Assembly: GCA_019693395.1 (NCBI GenBank)
Contig: JAAMXP010001534.1
Coordinates: 13,601 to 37,244, forward strand
Direction: 5' to 3'
DNA: 23,644 nucleotides
Source of the DNA: Ettlia oleoabundans
Lineage: Eukaryota > Chlorophyta > Chlorophyceae > Chlamydomonadales
The notes below the pieces were generated by a model. That model searched no databases, was not told the origin of the DNA, and worked only from the letters and a program-made list of their open reading frames with translations. Position 1 is the stretch's first letter. Every line of letters begins with the position of its first letter. Of the stretch, positions 10,267-19,742 are shown in pieces. The translations under genes and the position numbers were made by a program.

Positions 10267-13200
10267 ATGGATGACGAGCCCGAAAGTAGCAGCGGTAGGC
10301 CCAGGCTACGTAAGGCAGCGACCGCCCCGCTGCTGCCGCTGGCGGGCCTTACAACCCACCCGCAGAGCTACCCTGGCGATGAGGCTGGCCTGCTGCGCAA
10401 GCTACTGAAGCGCAGATCTTCGGGAGCGATGCAGCTGCCGCAGGCAAGCTCTATGATTGCCACGTACCAGGCGCTTTGGTTGAGCAGTTGCGGAGCTGCC
10501 GGTGGCAACTATCGCCTCGTATGACAACCGCAATAAACTCCTATCACGTGAAATGGTTCCAACACCATGTGCCACTGTTGGGCGCAGGTGCCTCTCAGCA
10601 GCGCGCAGCTGCGTAAAAACCGCGACAAGCTCGTGGCCTTGCTGGAGGAGGGGCAGCTGTCGGCGCTGGGGGAGGGGCCGACTCAGTCTCTGCGGGAGAG
10701 CATGCCTGGGGATGATGAGCTGCTGCCAGCAGCAGTAGAGGAGCTGCCTGTTACAGAGGGGCGCATCACCATATACTGCACCGCCAACAGGTGTGGGGCA
10801 AAGGCATTGCCCGTGGTGTCTAGTTAGCAGCTGGGTTGGCGGTGTGTTGCGGGTCTGGGGTTGAGCCCCTGTTTGCTGGCCCAGCACACATAGCACGCGG
10901 GAGGTAGCCATTCGTGCTCCATCCAAAACGCCATACTTCCCATCTTTTCTTGCATTTTGCCATCTCCTAGGCATGCATTCCCTGACCGAGAGATCTGCCC
11001 TTTTTACCTTGCTGCCTGGCCGGCCACCTGCTTGCAGCTACGACCTTGCAGGGCTGCGAGAACACTTGGAGAGCAGTGGGCATTCGTGCTCCGACTTTCC
11101 CGAGGCTCTTTACACCGAGTATGTGAGGCGGGATGGGCAAGTGGCCGGTGACATTTGCTTCTTCAACTTTGGAGTCACCTGCTTTTGGAACCTTAGCCCC
11201 CATCAGGAGAAGAGCATACTGCAGCAGGCGCTCAAGGAGTGAGTCAGCACTTGTGCAGCGTTCAAACCATTCTATAGTGTGGACAGAAGGCGGTTGTTTG
11301 CACCCTCAGACTTGCTGCTTGCTTTTCATGCCCGCCGTCCTGTATGCTGTGCTAGCCTGCTCACTGGCATCCCTAGTGTTGCGTCGAGCCCACGTCCCGG
11401 CTTGCCCTGGCTGGAGTGCAGGTTCGAGGAACGCAAGCTATCCAGCGCACACATGGAGTCTGAAGTGTTTGCCTTCCGCCTCGTGCCTTACTCTACACCC
11501 AGCATTCAGGCGCGCCCCTTTGGGCGTTAACACGCCGTGCAGCAACTGGATCACGCTTGGATGCAATCGCAATTCAGTTCAATTGCAAATATTTGTCTGG
11601 CGATGCGCCTGTCCCACAGGTCAACCCAAAAGTAAATCGCCACTGGTTTGTTCCGCTGCCCACCAGCCTGGCCAACCCGTCCCAGCTGCCGTATGTCTGT
11701 TGCAGAACGATATCATCACCCTGTCTCCCACCATGGCGGACCTGCACCTCATGAAGCTCAGCATCTCCTTTGCACTGGCGCAGTCAACCAGGCTCACGGT
11801 GCTAGAGGTGAGCGGGCGGCGTGGCAGGGCGCGGCAGGGCATCATAGCGTGGTGCTGTGTAGTTGGCGGTTGCATGAGGTTATGGCAATGTGCGGTGTTC
11901 CCTCATGAGTAAAAGTTGACATATGTGCACCCACCCCACATTCTGTTCTGTACCTTGCTGGCTCAACAACATACCGCTCTTGCCCAATCGCCTAAGTATC
12001 CTCGCTTCAGTTGGTTTAGCAGGAGCGAGCGCTTGCCATTGCTGAGGTGACACGCAAGCTGCCTATTGCACTGGCCAAGGAGGGAAAGGTGCGCTGCACT
12101 GCACTGCACTGCTGTGTGGCGCCCTGTCATGCATTTACTCATCTGCAGCCAAGTTACACTGTGCACCTCAGCGGGGGGGCTTGCCAGCTCTTGCAGCAAC
12201 CTTGCCTCCCTTCACAAATGCCCAATTCCCGGCTGGTTGCTAAGTCTGTTGTTCCTCATTTCCCGTGCCCCGCAGGTCCGCATCTCTGACAAGGTGAGGC
12301 GGAAAAAAGCTGCTGTCCTTACATGCATTTGTAGCAGCACAGGAGCCGGTGTGGCTTGCACGCCTGTAAGGCGGGTGCAAATAGATTAATAGATTCCGGA
12401 CATTTCCCCCCCACGAAAATTTCGGAAGAACAGTCACGTACGGAGCCACTTTTGGGCAAAGGAGAGCGGTACGGTAGCTGTACTGCACCGTCCAAGATTT
12501 AGGTAAAACCCTGTTTTGGCCCCGCCATTACCGCTTTAAGAGTGTCGGCTCACATATGGGGCTCACTGGGCACAGCTGCTCAGTAACGTACACCTTACCC
12601 AGCAATTAGCTGGTGCTGGCCAATGTGATCTTGCCAGCGGCTGGCGCAGGAGTGGCGGCAGAGCAGCGACCGGCACCGGAGCAGGGGGGCCAGGCAGGCG
12701 CTGGGTGGCAGACAACAGTCAGTGGCAGGAGGGCTCCGGCAACAGGAACAGGGGCAAGCACCCCACTCCAGGAGCCCTGCTTCTGCCAGCGCCCGGTGGC
12801 CCCAGAGCCTGACCAGGGGTGGTTGTAACGTTTCTTTCCTGGTGTTCCTGGTGTTGATTAAACAACAATGAGCAACACTGAACACATATATACACAGCAT
12901 TCCTTGCCGCGGCACTCCTCTTCTGTGCCCGTTCCTCGGTTGTGGGTCTACCTCCGGAGCATAGGCTCCGGACGTAAATTCATTCCCCCCATTGGCGGCA
13001 GCGCCGCCACATGTCCGAAATCTATCAATCTATTTGCACCCGCCTAACAGCCAACCACAGCCCAGAGCAGCCCACCAGTTGAGTCCATGTTCAGCCGGCC
13101 AGCTGCCCTCACCTCCAGCATTTGAACAGAAGCGGCTGGTGTTGTTGTTCATGGTGTGCAGGCGGTTGCGCAGCTGATGGGTCGCGTGTTCATTGAGCAG

Positions 13201-14300
13201 GCAGCCCTCAACTTGCTGGGCAGCGTGCTGGACACCCCCGATTACTTCTGGCAGGTCAAGGGGGACCACCTGAAGTACGCCTATGACAAGGCAAGCATGC
13301 ATGCCGACCTTTCCTTCCCACCAACATCTCCAGCCATCCAGCTGTCTACCCTCCCATGCTCAATGGTTGTGGTGTGTGATGGTAGGAATTGCTGTTCCTG
13401 CCCTCGCGCATCCCTGTCGTGTCCTCGTGATTGAGGTTTTCCCATCTACATGCCCTGCCCGTGCTCCTCTCTGCTTGGTGCTTTGCCGTAGTTTGACCCG
13501 GCTGGCCCTCCATCGTGCCCTTGTGCAGGTGTTTGACTACCTTGAAATGGAGGTGGGTGGGTGTGCTGTTTCATGTTGCTCTGCCCTCCTTTTGCGCTGG
13601 CGACGCATTACACAGACTGGCTGGACTGAAATTCCTCTGGCATTACATTTTGCCTCGTTCCACCAGCATTGCGTGCATCATCTCTTCCCTGCTTCATTCT
13701 TGGCGCTCAGGCAGCTCCTACCACATCCTCACCCCTCTTTGCTTGTTGACGCCTCTTTGCTGCAGGACCGCATTGAGGTGTTGAATGCGCGGCTGGCGGT
13801 GCTGCACGAGCTGCTGGACATGCTGCGCCTGCAGGGCCAGGCACAACACTCGGACTTCTTGGAGGTGGGTGGGAGTGGAGGTGGGGTAGCGGCAGTGGTA
13901 GCAGGTTGGCAGGGTGGGAACCATTGTTGCTCTACGGCAGCTTGGGCGGTGCGGAGGTTGTGCCCCGAGTGGAGTTGCATATGGTGACGCGTATGTAATG
14001 GTCTGCTGGTGCTTACCAAGCAGCTGGTTTGTTGGATATGGCTGAGCACTTACCTGAGCACCTGGTTGCCCAAGCGCCTGCCTGCCGGCCTGGTGCCTGC
14101 CGGCCTGAGTGCTTCCCTGCCTCCTGGACTCCCCTTGGTTGCAGGTCATCATCATTCTGTTGATTTGTGTGGATGTTGTGATACTACTAGCCCAGGTGGC
14201 AGCCACTCTGGGCCTGATTGGGGCAGGTGAGGGCGATGCACCCACTGGCCTGCGAGGGTGGGGAGCATTAGCAGCACTGCTGGGCAAAAACTGGACATGA
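10267..14300 (+). CDS. RMD1/RMND1/Sif2-like DUF155 membrane protein (11 exons)
   Basis: Exons: 10267-10443, 10588-10790, 11038-11238, 11422-11509, 11706-11807, 12023-12088, 12276-12293, 13162-13290, 13529-13552, 13766-13864, 14145-14300; all in phase, 420 aa, close to yeast Rmd1. After a basic N-terminus, the DUF155 domain (PF02582) starts at GRITIYCTANSYDL. It continues with GDICFFNFGVTCFWNLSP, FEERKLSSAHMESEVFAFRL, NDIITLSPTM, KLSISFALAQSTRLTVLE, MGRVFIEQAALNLLGSVLDT, PDYFWQ, FDYLEMEDRIEVLNARLAVL and HELLDMLRLQ. One C-terminal membrane segment follows (VIIILLICVDVVILLAQVAA). Fungal members are linked to meiosis or vacuole signalling, and animal RMND1 to mitochondrial translation; the algal role is unknown. 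Two exons are only 18 and 24 nt, and introns 1, 4 and 8 need GC donors. The last exon is taken to the first stop; a splice at 14225 is the alternative. Confidence 0.88.
12093..12112. repeat. (TGCAC)n short tandem repeat in RMD1-like intron 6
   Basis: Three to four TGCAC units follow the donor at 12089. No function is evident. Confidence 0.7.
12370..12403 (+). repeat. Left terminal inverted repeat of the MITE
   Basis: 34 bp beginning GGCGGGTGC and ending CGGACAT. It is the reverse complement of 13011-13044 with two transitions. Confidence 0.9.
13011..13044 (-). repeat. Right terminal inverted repeat of the MITE
   Basis: Begins ATGTCCG and ends GCACCCGCC; partner of 12370-12403. It is followed by TAA, matching the TAA before the left end. 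Confidence 0.9.
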
Positions 14301-14507
14301 GCAATAGAGGGCCAGGCCGGCCTACCCAATCTGCTTCTGTGCAGCCGTTTGTATCAAGCCTTCCTCCTCTGTGCAGCTCCCGTGCCAATCGTTGCATGTT
14401 GCTTGGCTGAAACGCCCTAAAGAACCCTGTTGTACAATTCACTCCACTTCCTCTGCGCCCGTCAGCGTGTACAATTCTTGTTTATTGTTTGCATCCCCTT
14501 TCTTTTC

Positions 14508-14512
14508 TTACA
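14508..14512 (-). terminator. Candidate polyadenylation signal for HAT gene (TGTAA)
   Basis: TGTAA on the minus strand, about 400 nt after the HAT-gene stop. The plus-strand RMD1-like gene ends at 14300 and no plus-strand TGTAA was seen in 14301-14909. That 0.6-kb stretch otherwise holds only the two 3' UTRs. Confidence 0.45.
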
Positions 14513-14909
14513 CGTGTCAAGTTCTTTTCTATCCGTCTTCCACTCACATTGCAACACAATTTTGAACACACAAACTGGCAACAGCATCTCATTTGGGGCG
14601 CACGGGAGGGGCATGCGGCAGACGGTTGGGCATGGGCGGCGACACAGCATACATGTGGGGAAGGCAGTACAGTGCTGAAAGGAAGGAAAACAATATCACT
14701 CGCCAGGAACAAGGCTTTCGTCAAGGCATCCATTTTCAGCTGTCACGGAGGCACAGCAGGGGCAGCGTGGTACACAAAAATGGGCGGGGCAACTTTGTTT
14801 GCCAGGCAGGCAGGCAGATGGGATGATAATTTGGATGTGCATGTTCAACAGGCTAGTGTGGGCAAGGTATGTGCGCCAGGCCAGCTTTCAGAAACCGGGG
14901 CAGCAGGGG

Positions 14910-16272
14910 TCAGCTGCTGCGTGACGCCTGCTTTGCGCTGCGCCTTGCCCCCACCGTCTGCCGCGCCTCTACCACAGGCTTCCAGCGCAGCACCGGGCGA
15001 TTGCGTGGCTCCAGCGCTGCGCTGCGGTCCAGCAGCAATACCGCGGCGAGCAGGTTGCCGCGCTGCACGCAGAAAGCAGCAGGCGGGGCGGCAAGGCAGG
15101 GGTGGGTTTCAAGGTTGGTCGGCTTTCGCAGCTGCCTCATTATGGAGGCGCACGCGTGCTAGGCTGTACCTGCACCAGTCAAAAACAGACTTCTGCGAAG
15201 TGATGATCTTGAAACACGTGCCAACAGTGTTTATATGGCTGCACAAGCGCATTAGGCTGTGGACTCGGTGAGGGCTTGGTGACGGCTGGGCCCCACCAAA
15301 CCTGCCCATCCACCCACCTGCATCTCCATGAGCCCCCAGGCCTGCAGCAACGCTGGTGCATCGCGGTTGTGTAGCAGCCCGCGCTGAAGCACCATGCGGC
15401 AGGCGGCCCAGCGCCGGTCGTCGCCACGGGCAATGCACCGCTTCTCCATCTGCGGATGTTCGCAGGTGGAGGGTGGAGGAGGGCCAAGTCCAACCCAGTG
15501 TTAGTGGTGAACAAGTGGAAGAAGAAGCCCCAGATGTGTTTGGCTGTGTCGATGGAGTGGGATGGCATGCAGCAAGAGAAGGGCAGGGAATCTGGGGGCC
15601 GGCCGAGAGATGTCCCAGGACATGCTGACTCAGGCACAGCCAGCGCGGCAGTTGCGGCGCACCTGTGCCCAGGACACCCAGGGCTTGACGAAATCGGGGC
15701 ACTCAGACACAGTCTTCTCAAACACACGGCGTGCCACGTCCCACCTCTCGTTCCTGTGGGCAGATGGGTTGGGATAACAGCGGTGGGGCGTGTTGGCGTT
15801 GAGCTCGGTCCGGGCAAAGCGTAGGCAGCAACGCAACCACGGTAGCAGGCAGGGCACCCAACCAAGCTCCCAAAGGCCAGCTATGCCAGTTCACACACCT
15901 GGCATACTCCAAAGCACGGCCATACAGCACAAGAGCGCGGGTGGTACAGCTGCCGCCGCAGTTGTTGACGCTGCCGGCACTCGGGTGCGAGCGTTGCTGG
16001 CGTGTCGCAAAGCTGTGCTGTGCTGGCACCCCGCCGGCCAGGCTGCTCTGTTTACCGCTGCTGGCGTTGCTGCTGCTGCTGCTTGGGCCGGAGGAGTGGT
16101 TGGCACCTGCCATAGCCGCGGCGATGGTTGCCATTTGGCGGGAAAGCGGATCAGTGGCGGCGGAGCGGCCTGCAGGCCGTCCCAAGCCCTGCCGGCAGCC
16201 AGCGGCCGCCTGGATGCCCGCCTGCTGGCGCGCGACAGCGGTCGACGCCTGTGTGGTGGCGAAGAGCGCCAT
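14910..16272 (-). CDS. Small HAT/TPR-like repeat protein, plastid-type N-terminus
   Basis: Exons 16272-15899, 15753-15663, 15449-15318, 15062-14910, all GT-AG and in phase; 249 aa. The first 40 residues (MALFATTQASTAVARQQAGI...) are rich in Ala, Ser, Thr and Arg with almost no acidic residues, as in chloroplast transit peptides. A Ser/Ala/Gln-rich linker follows. Then come about three to four half-a-TPR repeats: RALVLYGRALEYAR, RWDVARRVFEKTVSECPDFV with KPWVSWAQMEKR, RWAACRMVLQRGLLHNRDAP with LLQAWGLMEMQ, and NLLAAVLLLDRSAALEPRN with PVLRWKPVVEA. HAT proteins bind RNA, and plastid members such as HCF107/Mbb1 stabilise chloroplast transcripts; that role here is inference. It is much shorter than those factors. 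It may be a genuine small member, or upstream exons may have been missed. Confidence 0.75.
16066..16083 (-). repeat. (CTG)n run coding for Ser in the HAT protein linker
   Basis: A short trinucleotide run reads as consecutive serines (AGC) on the minus strand, in the linker between the transit-like N-terminus and the repeats. Confidence 0.6.
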
Positions 16273-17254
16273 CCTGGCCACGGTCTGGGAGTCCAAGGGT
16301 TGGTGCTGTTCAAGTGCACAGAGGCGAGGGAGCGAGAGAGGACGAGGTCACAAGCAGTTTGTTGCAACAAAAGACCTTCAATACGACAACAACACGCCAT
16401 ACGACAGCTGACACGTGCCGACACCGTGCCAGTCGCACGGGCGTGTGCCAACGAGATGCCAGTGGCCGGTGACTGGGCGCGGCCTCTCTTGCATCCCTGT
16501 CAAATCGTTCACCGACATCGTCAGTAGCTTATTAAAGGCATATGCGCCGGTAAGCACAGGGCGCTCTCACTCTGTGGTCAGGGCGTGGATGTCAACCCCT
16601 ATAGCGGGGTCTGCCGAGGTGCCGTAGAGGACGTCCCTCCAGGCATTAACAGTGCAGAAGAAGTGCCGAACACTTCAAGGCGCAGGGCCGCGCCCTTTGC
16701 AAATTGAGGCGGTGGCGGCCCCCCACACCAGTACTGGCCAAATATTCTAGCACTGTATCCTACCGCATCTGCTGTACTAGCATTTGCGATTACCATAAGA
16801 TCGCAGATGTTGTTGGCAGAGTCGGGTGATTGAGTGTTGGGGTTCTGGTGAAGCACCACATTGCACCGCTCCCAGCTGCTCCACTTTACGCCTACGCCGA
16901 CTGTTTTGCCGGTGTTTTGGGGCGGTTGAAGGTTGAAAGAGGGAAGAACCTTGCCGTTTGGAACCACGCATAGAGCCACACATTGCTGCACGCAGACCAA
17001 GCTTATTCCACATTGAACTCGTTCCTTTCTCTCCTCAAGCTTGCTAGACTCTGCCAGCACAGGATGCAATCCCTCTCTGACCCAGCACAATGCACCTCTC
17101 CTTTATCTCATGTCCACAGCATTTCACCCGATAAATTTGCTGTAAAGAAACAGGTTCTTTATGGGCCCGTGTTGGCACAACTGGAACTATCCACCAGCAT
17201 CTCGTTTAAACATAGGGCTGTTGCTTCCTGACACCCACTTTGGCTTAGAGGGTC
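16273..17254. other. Intergenic region without a clear gene
   Basis: About 1 kb between the HAT-gene start and the SOD poly(A) signal, presumably the HAT promoter and 5' leader. It contains a minus-strand open frame, 17090-16599 (163 codons, including VGVGVKWSSWERCNVVLHQ and NICDLMVIANASTADAVGY). It has no recognised domain, no convincing ATG context and a weak codon pattern. No tRNA or inverted-repeat element was seen. Confidence 0.5.
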
Positions 17255-17259
17255 TTACA
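17255..17259 (-). terminator. Candidate polyadenylation signal for Fe-SOD (TGTAA)
   Basis: TGTAA on the minus strand, about 160 nt after the SOD stop at 17419-17417, a typical algal distance. Confidence 0.6.
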
Positions 17260-17416
17260 CTCTTGTGCTTGTGCAAGCGTTTGCTTGCAAAATCAAATGT
17301 GTTCGGCAGCAACAAAGGGAACAATGTGGCATGCATGGCATGCAGGTAAAGATATCGTGGCTTCAGGCATAAGAAAGAGGGTCAAAAGTGCTGGGCTGGA
17401 CGCCCATTGAGGCAGC

Positions 17417-19519
17417 TTACTGGGTGGCCGCCACATAGCGCTGCTCCACCCGCTCCCAATCGATAAGGTTGTCGATGAAGCTGCGGGAACCGGTAAAAAT
17501 TGCAGGACACAACAGGCCGACCTGTAAGCTTTGGCACATCAATGACAGGTATGCATGCATTCCCTGATGCATGTCATTCACCCACGCTGTATAGCTGGCC
17601 TCAGCCAAGGGAGCTGCTCAGTAAGGTCCAGTAGCGGCTGGGAGCAAGGCTGCTGCAGATTCAACTGCTACTTCCCAAGACCACTGCCCGGCTGGCTGGC
17701 TGGCCGACAGGGCGGTCAGCTGGACTCACTTTGCAATGTAGTCAGGCCGCCTGTTCTGGACGTCGAGATAGTACGAATGCTCCCTGCACAGCGCAATACG
17801 GAGAGGAGGGACTAAATGAACAGCGCAACACAAGAAAAAGGCACCAGCCACCCACACCCACGGCCATCATGCTCCACAGCAGGTGCAGGTGTGCTCACCA
17901 GACGTCCATGGTAAGGATGGGGGTGGAGCCGTGGCACCAGGGGTTCTCAGCATTGGGGGTCTTGGTCACCTCCAGCTTGCCCTCCTTGTTCACGCTCAGC
18001 CACGCCCAGCCGCTGCCAAACTGGGTGGCGCCTGCGCCGTGAGGAAGGGATGGCGCTGATAAAAGTGAGAGGACATGGGCATGGCAGCATGGGTGGCAAG
18101 CGGCAGGCAGTCAATTTGCACAGGTGAGTACACCCCCCCACAGCCTCGACCGCGTGGCCACCTACCCGCCGCCTTGAACGCCTCCACAAACTTGTCGTAG
18201 CCGCCCAGGTCCCGCTCAATGGCCTCGGCCACCTTGCCGCTGGGCTTGCCTGCAGGCGCGGCACAGCTGGCAGCCTCATCAGCTGCCATGCCACTAGGCC
18301 AAGTGGTGTCGGGCGGCTGAATGCAGGCTGGCTGTTGCACCTCCTGCCAACCAGCAACCCGTCTTCAGGCGCCAGCAAACGCCCCTACACAGTGTCAGCT
18401 GCAGGCTTCCTGCTCACCGCCGCCGTTGGGGCTCATGGACTCCCAGAAGAAGGTGTGGTTGACGACCTGCGCAGCGTTGTTGAACTCGGGGGTGGGCTTG
18501 CCGCCATTCCAGGTCTTCAGCATGACCTGCACCTCCACATGGCGGGGCAGCGGCGGGCCCTTTGTGCAGTCAGGTATGGGCCATATGGACTCATCGCATA
18601 TTTGCAAGGCGCACAATTTTTCATGTAGCAGAGTGTGCGCAAACTCTGCTCATTGTAGTGCACAAGCTTTAAGCAGCGCCCATGGTGGAGGAACACCCTG
18701 CTGCTTTGTGTTTATCATACAAACCCCATTAGGTCGTGCTGGGGCGTGCATTCTCTCCATAACACTTCGACGGGCTGAGCTGGGGCATGAAATCTATCCT
18801 GTGAGTCTGCCACTGTTACATGTACATTGCCGCTCCACCCACCTGCTCGATGCTCATGTTCTCCAGCTCCTTGCCCGCAATTTGGTTGTTAAGGTTGGTG
18901 ACGTACGCCTGGTGGTGCTTGCCGTAGTGGAACTCAAAGGTGGTCTGCAAGGAGACGCAGCAGGGTACGCAAGGCGTGCAGATGCGGTGGGAGGGCAGTT
19001 GGTAGCTGGCCAGCAGCCAGCCAGCCAGCTGTAGCAAACGGCGCACATAACCCTGGTGGACACTCACGGCAATTTGCAGCGTGAAAGGCTGAGGGTTTTC
19101 TTTCCGTTCATCAAAGCTGCAAGCACACCTTAGACATGCCCTTCTTCTCCAGAGCATCCTGTAGGCAAGACAGGGTTGTCAACCGTTACCAAGTGGTAGG
19201 GTTGGCCAGGCGGTGGCACTTGATGCTAGTGCCCGCAGCCATAATCCGCCACACGCGACCAAATAAAAGTTCCTATTTGAATCACTGGGTGACACCTGGG
19301 GGCCTGAAACAACCCATTTATAACCAAGGCCAGACTGCTTCTAGTGCATCGCGATTTGGTCGCTGCCCAGCTTTGCGGACTCACCATGGGATAGGGCAGC
19401 GGAGGCAGAGTGAACGCGGCCCGGGTGATCACGCTCACGGCGCTGCGGCTCGCCAGCCTGGGCTTGGCGACCACCTGGGATGCGCCGAGGAAGGACTTGC
19501 TCTGCGTAAGGGCGGCCAT
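17417..19519 (-). CDS. Iron superoxide dismutase, plastid-targeted (8 exons)
   Basis: Converts superoxide to oxygen and hydrogen peroxide; plant and algal Fe-SODs work in chloroplasts. Exons: 19519-19385, 19158-19129, 18944-18843, 18526-18418, 18249-18166, 18031-17899, 17783-17730, 17480-17417; all in phase, 236 aa. Residues 1-33 ([15 protein letters not shown]...VSVITRAA) look like a transit peptide. The mature part has [20 protein letters not shown] (H61 ligand), [18 protein letters not shown] (Q109, H113), [11 protein letters not shown], and [20 protein letters not shown] (D196, H200), so all four metal ligands are present. Gln in AAQ before the NH motif, and QNRRPDYI, favour Fe over Mn. 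Valine (V111) stands before Asn-His where most relatives have an aromatic residue. It is divergent from the NUP50 gene across 223 bp. Confidence 0.95.
17688..17704. repeat. (GGCT)n short tandem repeat in Fe-SOD intron 7
   Basis: About four GGCT units in the intron between exons 17783-17730 and 17480-17417. No function is evident. Confidence 0.7.
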
Positions 19520-19742
19520 GGCGATATTGCCGTTTATTGAGGAAATATATCGATAGAAACAGGGCGATGCGGAGAGAACTCACCTCATCTCATGCGTGGT
19601 ACACGCTGTTTTGTACTGCCCCTCGGCTGGAACAGCAAATTAGCCGGATTCCTGCTGCATTCCAATAAGAAGCCGCGCAAATAATTGATCTGCTTGGGCA
19701 AAGTGTGCGTGGAGAGCTGTTGGGGGATAAACGATTGAAAAT
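19520..19742. promoter_or_regulatory. Shared upstream region of Fe-SOD and NUP50 genes
   Basis: Only 223 bp separate the two divergent start codons, so this segment must hold both 5' leaders and core promoters. It is more AT-rich than the flanking exons and includes AAATATATCGATAG near the SOD side. No defined motif can be assigned. Confidence 0.5.

Larger units (their letters stand above)
12370..13044. mobile_element. PIF/Harbinger (Tourist)-like MITE, 675 bp
   Basis: The element is bounded by 34-bp terminal inverted repeats (12370-12403 and 13011-13044), which match at 32 of 34 positions and start GGCGGGTGCAAATAGATT. TAA stands directly outside both ends (12367-12369 and 13045-13047) and is read as the target-site duplication. 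A 3-bp TWA duplication with GG-starting repeats is the mark of the PIF/Harbinger superfamily. The interior shows no transposase; its open frames (up to about 106 codons) are low-complexity and unlike a DDE domain, so it is non-autonomous. It lies wholly within intron 7 of the RMD1-like gene and accounts for most of that 868-bp intron, so splicing can remove it. The middle (about 12600-12830) is markedly more GC-rich than the ends and could be captured host sequence. Confidence 0.85.

Noticed and set aside
11133..11912. 259-codon plus-strand open frame
   Set aside because: It crosses RMD1-like exons and introns in the wrong frame; the DUF155 exons explain the region.
14225..14565. Extra C-terminal exon of the RMD1-like gene
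   Set aside because: A GTGAGG donor at 14225 can join 14344 onward in phase, but the added sequence is low-complexity and unlike the family. Ending at 14300 gives the usual length.
14489..15271. 260-codon plus-strand open frame
   Set aside because: It runs antisense to the HAT gene's last exon and 3' UTR and has low-complexity content with no family match.
15179..15865. 228-codon minus-strand open frame
   Set aside because: It overlaps HAT exons in another frame and spans introns; the HAT repeats are in a different phase.
15790..16527. 245-codon plus-strand open frame
   Set aside because: It is antisense to HAT exon 1, as expected from GC-rich coding DNA; there are no protein motifs.
19077..19122. 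Possible extra Fe-SOD exon ([16 protein letters not shown])
   Set aside because: It has splice-like borders, but inserting it breaks the phase; the neighbouring exons join directly to the conserved SOD sequence.
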